A stretch of 64,000 nt of DNA from Neckera pumila (GCA_963969595.1 OZ018417.1:5148501-5212500); one strand, 5' to 3'; counted from the stretch's first letter, positions 49,451 through 61,835 are shown. Notes: generated from the sequence alone by a model not told the origin. Translations and numbers: made by a program.

Positions 49451-50579
49451 CTCAATCGCCCGACGAGGTAAGTCGTCCCGGCGGGGCAACCAGAAGGTCT
49501 AGTGGTGGGAAGCATGGTCTTGCTCCAACCGCGGTGCTGCGAGTGCAGCAACCATTGAGGAAGGGGCGAGTGTCTGTCTATGCGCGAACTCGGAGGTGCA
49601 ACCCAAGAGACGGAAATCTGCTAATCTTCGAGAATTTGCGAATCTGTGAATCTGCGAGAATTTGTGAGAATTTTTGTGAGAATTTTGTGTGGGTGTTTTT
49701 GAGGATTTGCGAGTAGTTGGAAGCAGTTGAGTGTTGTGCTTGGTGGAGTGGAAGGGACGATTGGATGGACACTCGGGACTACGGGAGAGGTTTGGGCCTC
49801 TCATCTGCTGGGAACCTGGATCTTGGGGGGCCTACGGGATTAGTGCCGTCCGTCGGTCGGTCCGTCGGCCTTGGATTGGATGAGTTTCGTTCGTTGGGTT
49901 ATGATTCTCGTCCGTCCGGGTTTTCTCTGTTGCGTGAGTGTGCAGAGGAAGAAACTGGAGTGCGTGGCAGCGAGGGTTGCTTGGGTCCCCTCCCTACAAA
50001 CCAATGGCAATGCTTGACAAGATGAATGTTTTGAAAAGTGAATTTCTTCCAATCAAATGTTTATTGTGGAAATGCTTGACAAGATGAATGTTTTGAAAAG
50101 TGGAACTCATCCACATCAAATGTTTATTAGAAATGCTTGATAAGATGAATTTTTTGAAAAGTTTATTTCATCCATACAAATGTTTAATGAGAATTTGTTA
50201 AGGAAGTTTCAAGAAAAATCATGTAATAACATCAATAAAAAGAAGATAGAATATTGTAAGTGAAGAATAAGATCGACAATTCTATAATCAACTTTTTTCT
50301 ACTTAGAATTTTTAAACTTTTTGTAAAATATAAATTTCAATAAATGCTTATACCATACCAAAAAAATTCCAAATTTTTTTGCCCTACTAGCACAATAATG
50401 GAAAGTCAAAAATATTGCTTGACATGAATCGACAAAATAGATATTTTGGAAAAATTAGGAATATACACAGTGGTTATTAAGAAGTGGTCATGCTATCTTA
50501 GTGGATGAAAATATAGGCAAGAAATAGCAAGTTTTGGATTCAAATTAGTAATTTTTAAAAAAATAGCAATTTGGTGAAG
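49451..50579. other. upstream region of the RSH gene with short repeats
   Basis: About 49620-49720 is full of GAGAATTTG/GAATCTGCG micro-repeats. 50012-50190 holds three tandem units of about 62 bp containing TGCTTGACAAGATGAATG. No other gene. Confidence 0.5.
50012..50190. repeat. tandem repeat of about 62 bp, three units
   Basis: Each unit contains AAGATGAATGTTTTGAAAAG followed by CATC(C/A)A and AAATGTTTAT. The last unit is the most diverged. Confidence 0.88.
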
Positions 50580-52148
50580 TTAATCCCTAAATGCCCAAGG
50601 CCTGTTTTGGGCTTCCTAGAATTTGCTTCAAATTGAACAAAATGCCAACATTTTGATAAGTTGTATCATTTTTTTTTAGTTGTAACTGTACAAATTCAAA
50701 CTGGACATGTTAGAGATCTCATAGGAAAAGAAAATACAACAATTTCACTTATAGAATGAAAGATTATAATGTTAGACCAGGAAGGTGCTAAACCTGCAAA
50801 AATCTTTCAATCTTCTTTACACAAGTCAAATCTAAAAAGTTGGTGACCAAAAAAACATGAGGTTAGAGGGCCTAACTTGTATAACCCTGATCAATTTATG
50901 GCTTCTTAACCCCTAAAGTCCCAAGGCCATTTTTCTGTCAAAAACCGCTCAAAACTGCCATTTTTGCTGCGTTCATCCAAGAACACAAAAAAAATCATTT
51001 TTTAGAGTCTAACCATAGGATCTTGTACTTCACTTGTTAAAGATCATGTGGTAAAAATTTCATGAAGTTTGACCGTACGGATTGGAAGATATTAGCATTT
51101 GAAGTTGGAAAAAGAAGCTTTTTTGAACTGTGGCCTGTAATTTCAAATAATTTGACCGCCATTTGTGGAAAATTTTTGCACTATAGACTTTGAATAAAAA
51201 AAAATTTATGTTGAAGATGTGAGTTGAGAGTCTAGGAAAAAAATTTCAAAGAAAAAACACTTGACCCTCATTCTTTAAAAAATTGTTAAGTAGACATAGG
51301 TCCAAGATTGAAAAAAACAACTAAGTCGTTAATAGCTCTTAGATGGGATTGAAATACAATAATCCCAACAATGAGATTGTTTTAGCAAGCAAACACAACA
51401 TTTTCAAAAAAAAAATTGTGAAAAATTGTGAAAACTGCATTCAGAAATGAATCCTACAAGTTATTTTTTTAGAAAGATGCTCTAAGTGCCCGAAAACTAA
51501 GATTGTCCATAACTTCTCATAACAAATCCAAATGTAATGAGTCAAAGCTTCAGATTTAGACAAAAATATATTTTTTCAAAGAAAAAAAAAAAAAAAAAAA
51601 AAAAATTGACTTTTTGCAAAATAAATTTTGCTGCCCGCCGAGTTCGGTTTGAGGATTTTTGTGGTATAACTTTTGCTCCCAGGCACCAATTGGAAAAAAA
51701 ATTATATTCCCACGAAGCTTAGCAGTTTTTCTATCTTCACAAAAAGTTCCAAAAAATCACAACAAAAATTCAGCCCATAGTTACTTGCCCGAAATCTGAT
51801 TTGTCCCTCGAGGGGACAATAGGACTTTAGGGGTTAAAACCTACTCTACAATTTTCTTAAATAAATTTTGAATGTGATTTTTTCTCCAAGATCTAGTGTA
51901 TTTGAGGCTCATTTCCAAGAGCTCTCAACACTATAGGAAGTCAAGATTGCAATGGGTACCCTTGTACAAAAACTTGAATACAAAAATCACTATCATATAT
52001 TTTCAAGATCAGCTTTTTGATGCTAAAATTATACTTCAAGAACTTTCTAAAAATATAAACTACTACAAATAGCAACTTGGTTAGGTTTTATTTAACTTCA
52101 AAGCTTTGCAAACACCAGATTTGTGTGCCTTGGGCATTTAGGGGTTAA
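50580..52148 (+). mobile_element. TTAA element family 2, interrupted by family 1
   Basis: Outer ends TTAATCCCTAAATGCCCAAG and CTTGGGCATTTAGGGGTTAA give a terminal repeat of about 20 bases. Without the insertion at 50906-51837 it is about 640 bp and matches 32799-33452. Confidence 0.85.
50906..51837 (+). mobile_element. TTAA element family 1, nested full-length copy
   Basis: 932 bp. TTAACCCCTAAAGTCCCAAG at the left; TTGTCCCTCGAGGGGACAA, then GGACTTTAGGGGTTAA at the right. Comparison with the empty site at 33132-33151 shows that the element is flanked by duplicated TTAA. Confidence 0.93.
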
Positions 52149-53215
52149 GATTGAAAATAATGGCTCCCCTTCATAGTTGAGAATAAATTGCAAACAAGTG
52201 TACAATTACTTGTATAATGAAAGTGTAAGAGTATGACCAACAATCCCAAAGAGCTTTCATATTTGCAAATCTTAGAATACCTTATTTACGCCACCCATAT
52301 AACACTATTTTTTATAAGCAATTACAACCAATTGCAAGCATCCTCGATTGCAATAATCTTAGCTATGATGGCGGTACCACTGCAGTAGCCAAGCTCTAAT
52401 AGACAATGAACATGTCTCTAAAAGTTCCGTTTCTAATAACAGCTGAAAATAACTAACTTAGTTATCAAAACACATTCTCAAATGCAATCAGGCTGCGAAA
52501 ATGAACCCATCAATGAAATCAATTAAGTGGTCACACTCAAAATCTTCACATCAAAACATTCAAATACTTGGAGAATTCATTTCTAGCATTCCACAGCAAA
52601 TCCATAAGGTTCTGCAGCATTTCACAGCAATACTTCTTAAAGCTTGAAAAATGGCAACTCCAGACTTTCATAGTTTTGGGTAATTTCCAAACCCCTGGAC
52701 CCCTGGGACGTCACATGACATTCTTGAAACTTTGCTTCGCAACTCCGTCCACTGTTGAAACTCTTGAATCAAGGTTACCCATAAATCGTGCATATCTGTG
52801 ATTCTGTTATTCCATGTATAGTGACAGAAGGAACCCCAATCTCCCTATTCAAGAAGGTCATGAACGGGGTTAAGGATAAAAGTACAGAATGGCTTGCAAC
52901 AGCGATACGAGGCACGTTTCTTAAACTGAAATTGCAACGACACGGTTCGATCACATCACCAGAATTCGTGTTTCAACCCCACAGATCACGTGAGGAACGC
53001 TGACTGTAGAGAGCGCAGAAGGGCAGCATTGACCATCAATAAAATGACATGAGTCGAATTCTCAAACTTAGGTTTCTCGTTTTACATTACCGATTGCCAG
53101 AAAAGAGTCCAATATGCCACTGATAACAAGTTTGCAACTTCTTGGCAGTTGGTATTTCCTCAAAACTGCCAACTCATTTCAGGGAGAAAATGTAATAATT
53201 CGACACTGCTAAAAC
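52149..53215. other. intergenic DNA and 3' region of CURT1
   Basis: No gene recognised. The short open frames at 52,568-53,003 have no family signature. Confidence 0.45.
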
Positions 53216-55643
53216 TCACTGGCCAGTGATCTTTGCCTTAATCCCGTCAATGATCTTGAACAGATCTTCCCTGCAAAATGAAAAAGTGTAATTTTAGGAA
53301 AAAACGACACTCTGTTTAAGCGATGCTGTAAATCATGAAAACAGCTTCATACACAAACAAACAGGGTAAATAACGAACCTGTCAGGCTTGAAGAGCAAGT
53401 AGCGATATACAAACCACTGGCACAAAAACACCACGGTGTTACCATAGGATCCCACTTCATAACTGCAGACTCAATGTCGCTCCTACAGACTTATTTCTAG
53501 ATCATCAGCACTGGATTTTTCACTTGTAAAAGAATATATCACTTACTGCCTTCATAAGTACTACATTATGGTCGAAATGGACGTGATAATCATGAATCAG
53601 AAGACTAAAAAGACTGAATTCATCAAGAACTCACCCCAGAGAATAAAATTCCAACGATTTCAAAAAGGCTGGGAACGAGAGGAAGCTTGTCAACAGCCTG
53701 CATAAATCCAGTGCAAACAAATCAAACAGAATCCACTGGCCAAGGACCTCTCCCATTTTGGTAAACAACCTCACCAGAATCCAAGCTGAATGCAGCGAAA
53801 AATTCTTAACAAAATAAAATTTGTCTTTTTCTTTTGCAAACAAACATGAGAAGACAGAAAAGAACAATCGCCAGTGGATTGAAATACCCAAGGCTTGCAC
53901 ATAAGCATGGTGTCAAGTATGAAAGAGTAGTAGACAATACAGAAGTTCAAAGTATTACGTTGATAAGCCCGGCAGCAGCCCACAAAGCCACGAAACCAGC
54001 CACTCCTAATCCTGAAATGGCGATTTTGTCGTCTGTCTTCTCCCACTGCAAAATGATCAAACTCATAAGCTTTAAAATGTTAGTTGTATTCGTAACCAAG
54101 GTTGGAAAAGATCCAAAATAAATTAAAAATGGCGGTATGTTGATCACAAAATCACCGAGATCAGACTCACATCTGGAATCCAGAGTACATGCATCAGATA
54201 AGCAACATCAAAACTGATTAGAAATGATAGACTCTACCGCATCTTGGACTTTCTTGAGCACATCTTCCAATGCAGCTTGCGACTCGTCCACAGTCGTGTT
54301 TACCGTAGTCTCGGGCTCTTTTGTGGCCTTTGTAGCGACTATTGTCAAAGACCTCTTCGGCTCTGACATACAGAAAGTGAAGACATGAATCAACAGGACA
54401 AGAATCAGAAAAACAAGCGTGGAGTATCATTGACCAGGCAATGGAAGCTTGCATCATCTCCGACCCAGTAAATTTTGAATCTGACAATGAAACACACTTC
54501 ATTTCAACTCTTGCCAGGATAAAGTAATTGATACATCACTCCTTACGTTAAAACCTCATTTCCAACCTAATTTCATAACAGGCGACATCAGAGACACCAA
54601 ATGATTTGCACCAGCTCCTGATTTCAATCCAGTGACTGTAGCCGAATCTCTTCGTCTAACAAAGGCAAGTACGTTCAAGACAAGCAAACAGACTGGAAAC
54701 GGCGTAAACAAAGAGAATTAAAACTAATTAAACAAATACATCCGAGATTTAAGCCATCCAATTCGCACTGCGCATCAGGAAATCTCAGCAGCATGACCTA
54801 ACTAAGACAGGAATAACTCAAGAGGAATCGCGAGACTTTACAGTCGCTCCTAACTCTGATACGAGAGAATTAAACGCCAGGAAAGGCGATAAGTGCCTTC
54901 AACTGAACAATTCACCGGTATTCTTAAAAGAGGACAATCAAACCGCTAAAATGCACGGCGAAACACGCAAAAAGACTCCGCAGTAAAGCCACACCAACAC
55001 CAGCACACCAGTGCACAGAATTTCACCACACACACTTCGGGAGAGAAAAATGAACAGCACCAGCTCCCGTCTCCGAGCCAATGACTGTCGTCAAATCTCT
55101 TCGTCTTACAAGAGCAAGTATATATCAGACAAGCCAATAAGCTAGAACGGCGAAAAAAACAGAGAGTTAAAGAAAAATAAACAAACAGGTAAATATAACT
55201 GAGATTAAGGCCATTCCGTCTCCAATGCGCATCAAGAAATCACAAGAACAATGACCTAACTAAGCCAAAGGAGAGACTAACGCAGAGGCAAGACCAATCA
55301 CAGCCGCTTGAAATTCTGACACGAGGCAGTTGAGTGCGGTGAAGACTACAGGTGCGTTCACCTGATCAATAACCAACGATTCCCTGGAAAGAACATCCGG
55401 AACACTAACTAAAATGCACTCCAATGCACAGAATTTCACAGGGAGAGAAATCAAAATCATACCTGCTCGGGAGCCAGAGCTGCGAGCGGCCACCGGAATC
55501 GCGACGCCGGTCGTGAAAGACCCGCGGCGAGAGGACGACAGCAGCACGTTGTAGGAAGCACTGGTCCGCGTGGTAGCCGAGCTCGTGATGCTGCTTCCGG
55601 CCGCGAGCACGGACGACACGACGCAAGCGGAGGTGGTTGCCAT
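53216..55643 (-). CDS. CURT1: CURT1 thylakoid curvature protein (CAAD domain), chloroplast precursor
   Basis: Small thylakoid membrane protein that bends membranes at grana margins. Exons: 55643-55463, 54362-54238, 54045-53959, 53697-53635, 53416-53379, 53270-53216; all GT-AG, phases match, 182 residues. Residues 1-60 are Ser/Ala/Thr-rich with few acids, a typical plastid transit peptide (MATTSACVVSSVLAAG). A linker with an amphipathic segment (ESQAALEDVLKKVQDA) follows. The CAAD/CURT1 core starts at WEKTDDK and has two membrane segments (ISGLGVAGFVALWAAAGLIN; PSLFEIVGILFSGWFVYRYLLF). The family signature GWFVYRYLLFKPDR is split between exons 4 and 5. The C-terminal amphipathic helix is EDLFKIIDGIKAKITGQ. 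The frame is open for about 350 bases upstream of the chosen ATG, but that part looks nothing like a transit peptide, so ATG 55643 is preferred. Length is close to Arabidopsis family members. Confidence 0.95.
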
Positions 55644-57196
55644 GGCTACGTACTGATGAAATGGCAGCAACCGGAAGCGAGCGTGCGAGCGAGCGAGCGA
55701 CTGGAGCTTCAAAAAATAAACGCGCACAAGAACTCGAAATGCTTGGGAATGCGGTTTCACAAATTGCAACCAATTGCCGGCGTCCACTCGCAGGATCTCC
55801 TTTGTATGTGTGCAAAAATTGCGCCCCGTTCGTTCACTCGCTCCCCGTCGCTCAATCCCTGACCGGCTGGGTCCGCCATAGCCGCTCCTCCAAGGATAGG
55901 CCCCCGCGGGCACCGAAGGCCGCGCGGTTTTAGGCTCCTTACCCCCGTTCACACCTGGAGTGCAATTTTCTACTGCATTTTTTGCGTGAATCTTCGTCAC
56001 AGTGCGTTACTAGGTTAGTGTTTTATACTTGTACGCTGCAAGGTTCTGGAATCTGGAAGTGAAGCCGTATTGTACTACGTACTTGCGAGGCTGTCTTGCT
56101 CCACCCGTTTTGGGTTTGCATTTTGAGCTTGGCAGTACACTCTATCCATAGGAGGCAACCCATTTAAAAGGAATTAGGAGTATCTGCAAGGCAGGTTTCT
56201 TTGGCGGGGAAATTTACATGTGTGCAGAAATAGAGTTAGTGAAGGTTTCTATAATTTTTCAGATTTTTATTTCTCAAAATGTATTTATTGTGAATTTTTT
56301 ATTTGAAGATTCTATTCGACCATTCTTGTCATATAGGCTTTCCTATTTCCAACCAAGGGCTGGTTGCAATATTGAGAGTCTTGGAGGCAATCCTAATGTG
56401 TCACAACTGCCTTGAGAATTGTGCCATAATTAATCACTGTTCATCTCCTCCTTCACGGAAAGTGAACAACCTCCATAGCCAGAATGGGAGGGTAGTCGGG
56501 AACGGGTTGCCTCCCCTAGTAAGTTTGTAACTCTTTTGCAGTTTGTTTATTTGCAAAAGATTGAATGAATGCCATTGTTTTACTATATGAAGCAAATTGA
56601 GAAAACTACTCATAGACTGAAGTGTAATGTGTAAACAAAACAAAATTGGCCACCAGGTCCATCAAAAAAAATCTGAAACTAAGCACTTGCTAAGAAGAAG
56701 TAAATTTATGTATTAGAGTATTTTGGTATACTTCTACTTGTCGGGTTCATGCAATTGTAGGCATCACACTCTCGTGTAATTTTCTTTTTCAAATGACACA
56801 ATGTGATTTGAAAGAAAGAGGCGGTGGTTTTAAGACATGCCATTAATTCATAACTCCATCTTTCCCATTCACTCTTTGAAATAACTATAAATCTCCAAGA
56901 CTTGAAGATTTGGATATTAGTAGACTCTTCATTCTATTTAGTGTTGTTTCTCAAATATTGCTATTTCTACAAACATGGGGCCACAGTAAATAGAATTTTC
57001 ATCATTAATCATTATAGATTGTATTTCACCCCAAGTTCTTGCAGATTGTACTTCACCTTAGGTTACTGTAGATTATACATTGCAAACATCATAAATGGCA
57101 AAGACTCCACTGTACAAGTAATTGTAACACTGTTCAATGTAAAACTAAATTCTTGATCACTAAACAATGTAGACTCCTTAAATCATGGGACCAACA
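55644..57196. other. CURT1 upstream region, then repeat DNA
   Basis: 55644-55700 holds a short GAGC-rich tract, probably the leader of CURT1. 56218-56520 is one copy of the dispersed repeat also seen at 10004 and 59475. No gene. Confidence 0.5.
56218..56520. repeat. dispersed repeat, copy 2 of 3 (most diverged)
   Basis: It shares AGAAATAGAGTT, TTTTTCAGA, a GGTTGCAATATTG block and the following CACAACTGCC-like block with the copies at 10004 and 59475. Confidence 0.6.
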
Positions 57197-58119
57197 TTAA
57201 CCCCTAAAATACTGAGGCCCTTTTTCTGCCAAAAAACACTCAAAACTGCCATTTCTATAGCAAAAAGTAAAAAGAACTGAAAAATGTTTTTTTTTCACAT
57301 CTAACCATAGGATCTTACACCTAATTAGTTTGAGAGTGTGTGGAAAAAATTTCAGAATTTTTGACAGCACAAATTGCGAGATATCTGCGTTTAAAGTGAA
57401 AAAAACAAATTTTTCAGCACATTGCGGGACAAGATTTTTTGACTTTGAACATTTTTAACTTAAAATTTTTGCACTACAGAGTTTTGAGCTTTAAATCTTT
57501 GTAGTGGAAAATTGAGTTGAGAGTCTAGGAAAAAAAAAAAAAAAAAACTTAATTATTTTTCTTTAAAAAATTGTTAAGTAGAAGTAGTTACAAGATAGAA
57601 GGAAAATCTAAAATATTCATGTATTTTAGATGGAATTAAAATTCACTAATCCCAATGGTGAGATTGTTCTAGCAAGTAATATAAATCATGCAAAAAAAAA
57701 AAAAAAAAAAAAAATTGAAAAATTGCATTCAGAAATGCATCCTAGAAGTTATTTTTTTCAAAAAGATGCTCTAACTGCCTGAAAAACAAGAGTGTCCATA
57801 ACTTTCTCATAACAAATCCAAATGAAATGAATCAAAGCTTTCCAAATAGAAAAAAATATAATCTATGAGAAAAAAATATTAAAAAAAAAATTCAAATTTT
57901 TGTCTTTTTTTTTTGGCTGCTCGTCCCCTATTTTGAGCTTATTTGGTCATAACTTGTTTTCAAGGGCACCAATTGTGAAAAAAATTATATTCCCACAAAG
58001 CTTATCACTTTTTCTATCTTCAAAGAAAGTTTCAAAATTTCACGACAAAATTCAGACCGCAGGTACCTACCCGAAATTCCAAATGTCCGCCGAACCAACA
58101 ATGGTCCTTTAGAGGTTAA
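57197..58119 (+). mobile_element. TTAA element family 1, diverged full-length copy
   Basis: 923 bp. TTAACCCCTAAAATACTG at the left, GGTCCTTTAGAGGTTAA at the right. The subterminal palindrome has decayed. It contains two long A tracts (57531 and 57690). Confidence 0.82.
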
Positions 58120-58505
58120 ACAAAATCATTTCAATTTTGGTAATGGTATCTACTTATTGTAGACTATGCTAAGCAAAATAAGATTGTAGTCTTGAAGAGA
58201 TGGTTAAAGTAAACCAACCTATGATATGCAAACGGCCCAATGCAGACACTTAGGAAAGTAATGACCCGCTACAATCTTCCATCAACCTATGATAATTTTT
58301 CTGCAATAAATGAAATTTGAACTAATTAGGTTGAGTTAGTGGCCATAATCAATACCTTGGGTGATGGTGAAGGAGTTATTAATGATTGCAATAGGAACTT
58401 CCACCTTTCTTGTGTAAATTCATCACAAAAAATAACTTTATTATTCCTTCATGTCATGGCTATGTTACGAAATATAATTGGGTGGTAAGATGTCCATTAT
58501 GAGTA

Positions 58506-59030
58506 CACTTTTTAGTGGTTTCGAGGTAGTTTAGTGACTCTTTTTGGTCAATTTTGTAGTACACTTCAAAAATTCATAACAAATTCATTCTGTGGTAAAT
58601 GAAATAAAATTTCAATTGCTCTCTCCAATTCTCGCATTGGTCTTTATATGAAAAAAATTTAAGTTTTTTTCAATAATGTCAACAAGGCCAAGCAGTCATT
58701 CTGCCTTGTCATAGGCTGCGTTTACCTTGTTCCGACCCAAGCCCAGAAAATCCTTGTCTGGACCTCATTCCCGTCTGTAGATAACGTAATGCACCACGTG
58801 TAACACATGCAACGACAGTCCAGGGGCAAAGAACCCTGCTTCCCAAATTGTTTTTCACCAAAGGGACAACACTTGTGCGTACAAGTTCCTCAGGTCTTCA
58901 ACGTGTTGACACGAAACTACCTCGAAAGAGTCACTAAACTAACTCGAAAGAGTCACTAAACTAACTCGAAAGAGTCACTAAACTAACTCGAAAGAGTCAC
59001 TAAACTACCTCAAAACCACTAAAAAGTAAG
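58506..59030. mobile_element. inverted-repeat element with internal 22-bp repeats
   Basis: Left arm (58510-58545) includes ACTTTTTAGTGGTTTCGAGG; the right arm (58990-59027) includes its complement. Just inside the right arm, ACTCGAAAGAGTCACTAA repeats four times at 22-bp spacing (58921, 58943, 58965, 58987). Non-coding. Confidence 0.7.
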
Positions 59031-59474
59031 GTAAGATAATGGAATGCTGACATTATGTAAGGTAAGGTAGGATGCTCTAAAAGCGACTGGCTTCTTCAAA
59101 TCAACCCTACAAAATGGTACTGAATAGATATGAGTTGGTCTTTAAATGGACCACTTTAGTCATTGATTGAACCCTTCAAAAAAGTATTCTATATTGCAAG
59201 CGCCAGTTATTGGCCTTGATTTCTTCAAATCACTTTAGAAGTTGTAAGTGGACGCATTTTGGGAGACCTAGGGTCACAAATAGGTACCTGCAACAAAAAT
59301 CTTAGGAAATTCATAACTAATTCAAAAATGCTTCAAAAAATATGAAACGACTTGGCTTACGTTTGGCATCCATTTTTCTTTCTCTGAAAAATGAGTGAAA
59401 AATATTTATTCATGCAAACCTACGAAAAAGGCGGACCAACCCTTAAATGGTTGCTTTTAGAGCATCCTACCTTA

Positions 59475-59850
59475 ACCAACCCATTTCCAACCACTTAAAC
59501 AACTACACACATTTGGAGCGTAGGTTTTTTGAGTGCAAAATTTTTCTAGTCTACAGAAATAGAGTTTGGAAGAATTGCATATTTTTTCAGAATTTTATTA
59601 CAAAAAACATAATTACTAGTAATTTTTTAGTAGAAGATTTTCTTCGACCTATAATGGTAATATAGACCTTTCTATTTTTGACCGTAGGCTAATTGCAAAA
59701 TCAACCAAGGGTTGGTTGCAATATTAGTTGCCTTACAGTCAATCACACTGCGCCACAACTATTCCGGGAATTGAGCCACAAATTCATGAAAAGACAGCAA
59801 CCTATATCACCAAAAACAAGGAGTGATCAAAAATGGATCGGCTACCTTAT
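59475..59850. repeat. dispersed repeat, copy 3 of 3
   Basis: It shares CCATTTCCAACCACTTAAA, AATAGAGTTTGGAAGAATTG and CAACCAAGGGTTGGTTGCAA with copy 1 at 10004. Confidence 0.7.
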
Positions 59851-59969
59851 AGGGCAATGCTCAAGAGCATTTTGGAAAAAAAAGAGGTTAACGAGGAAGG
59901 CGGAGCTCAACAAGGAGGCGCTTTTTCTTTCCCAAAATGCCCAATGTGAACCATGGGTAGGCAACATAA

Positions 59970-60075
59970 TATTTTTGGATGACAAAATATTTTTGGATGA
60001 CAAAATATTTTTGGATGACAAAATATTTTTGGATGACAAAATATTTTTGGATGACAAAATATTTTTGGATGAAAA
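59970..60075. repeat. 18-bp tandem repeat, about six units
   Basis: The unit GGATGACAAAATATTTTT is near perfect. In one frame it reads IFLDDK repeated, within a 139-codon open frame that I do not regard as a gene. Confidence 0.95.
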
Positions 60076-61103
60076 ATTTGTAGTGCCCGATTATACAAGC
60101 AAAATTGCGTAATCAGACATTACAAGTATGGAAACTCTAATTGCACACATAATCCTCTTGTAGAATGATCGGGACAAATCCCGATAGTGGTTTATGATTT
60201 ACCAAAGCCTTGAGACACAAATTTAGAGAGATGCATCTCAAGCAATCCACATTGGGGGTACATCTTGTGAATCAATATCTAGGTTTTGAAACACATTTTG
60301 GTCGATGTGTAGCTCGGGGGTTGCACTCCTTGAAAAAAAAAATAAGGATATAGGTGCGAACACCAGGTATTTAAATGGAGGGTATTATTTTTTGTTCATT
60401 GATTATTCTGAGGTCTATAATTATATAATTTTCTAATTTGAATCATTAAGAAGGGGGCATACATTAATTATAATTTCTAATTGACATATGCTATATTGGT
60501 TCAATTTTTTTGCACTACTTGTAGTTACAAAATTTGGTGTAGGGTTTAGAGTTCACAATTAGGGGGCTTCTTAACCATTTAGTGCTTTGAAGTCCAAAAT
60601 TTCATTTCTAATTCCACAAAGCTCCAAAATTATGAAACAACTTGAATTAGATGCCAATTCTACTTGTCTTTTCAGGAGAATTTCCTGAAAAAATATTTTA
60701 GAAAGTTTTACCTCCTCAAAATTCAGTTTCAGCTCTTAAATGGCCAATTTATGGACCTCTTACTTTGTAAGCTCAATTTGTAATCAATTTCTCATTGACA
60801 GATTTTTAGTAGCATAATTGATATTCATGTAAAGTGCAGATATTTGCAACTTCAAAAATCATAATCCAATTGTAGGCTTTGTTATTATCTAGATTTTATT
60901 TTATTTTTGAAACAAATGAAACATATTTTCATTGGTAAAAAGTAACTTACAAGCCGGCTAGCCACAAGTGGCCAAGGTGAATTGCCCCCATCGCTTGTTC
61001 CTCCAAATTATTCTAGGGGTGCATGTAAAAAAAAAGCCCTCTACTTTGTACTTGATTAATTTATTTTGTACAATCCTCCTCGCTAATTTTGGGGCTTTTG
61101 ATT

Positions 61104-61306
61104 CACTACAAGAGAAAGGGGTGTTTTAAGTATAGTCCTAGTAGTATAGTCTTTTAAGTGATGACTTTTAGGTAAGTTTTTTAGTAAAATTTTACTGAAA
61201 AGACTGTCCTTTAAGTAAAACTTTACTAAAAAGCTTATTTAAAGGTCATTATTTAAAAGACAATACTACTAGGACTATACTTAAAACACCCTTTTCTCTT
61301 GTAGTG
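61104..61306. mobile_element. CACTA-type miniature element with ATT target duplication
   Basis: 203 bp, almost completely palindromic. Starts CACTACAAGAGAAAGGGGTG and ends CACCCTTTTCTCTTGTAGTG. It is flanked by ATT at 61101-61103 and 61307-61309. The termini and 3-bp duplication are the signature of CACTA (CMC) transposons. It has no transposase. Confidence 0.92.
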
Positions 61307-61835
61307 ATTGCAAAAATAAATTTGAAATTTGTAAATTTTATCATGCATTGCAATTAAAAAAATCAATATTTTCCCTTGGGAGCAAGTGGGGGGTCAATTC
61401 ACCTAGGCTTTACAAGTGCCCTGCCCAAAAGAGAAACAAGACGTACATGACCAGACCAAATAAGACTAGGGAAGAGAAAAGACATTAGGCTATATGGATT
61501 GTAAGCTTAGTAAACCATTCCATTCTAAATTTTTGATGATACTGCTTTTGGATAAATGCACTCCCATAACTTATGTGTTCACAATTTATTCCTCACATGG
61601 AGTTATAACCACGACCTACATATGGTAGGATGATACCCTCATTAAACTCTGACACTACAAGTGGTAGGTAAAATATAATAGATCATCATAGCTTAAAGAA
61701 TCTAAAATAAAAAGACAATGTAGTATAAATGTGGAATGAAATGCCAGTTCTAAACCCATAATTAAGACTTTTGACCCACTAAACTAATAAAAAAGGGGGT
61801 ATTTTAAGTCTAAATTTTCCTAATGCATCCCATTA

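Noticed and set aside
49153..49716. 187-codon proline-rich open frame on the plus strand
   Set aside because: It is the antisense shadow of RSH exon 1 and its leader, with low-complexity composition.
50906..51837. PIF/Harbinger (Tourist) assignment of the TTAA family
   Set aside because: That superfamily duplicates 3 bp (TWA). Using 3 bp makes the two element ends unequal, whereas TTAA makes them symmetrical. Kept as a fallback only.
55644..56000. In-frame N-terminal extension of CURT1
   Set aside because: Open by chance; it lacks transit-peptide character, while the downstream ATG 55643 starts a typical one.
58921..59007. CRISPR-like regular repeat
   Set aside because: The repeats are contiguous with no unique spacers, and the context is a plant nuclear genome.
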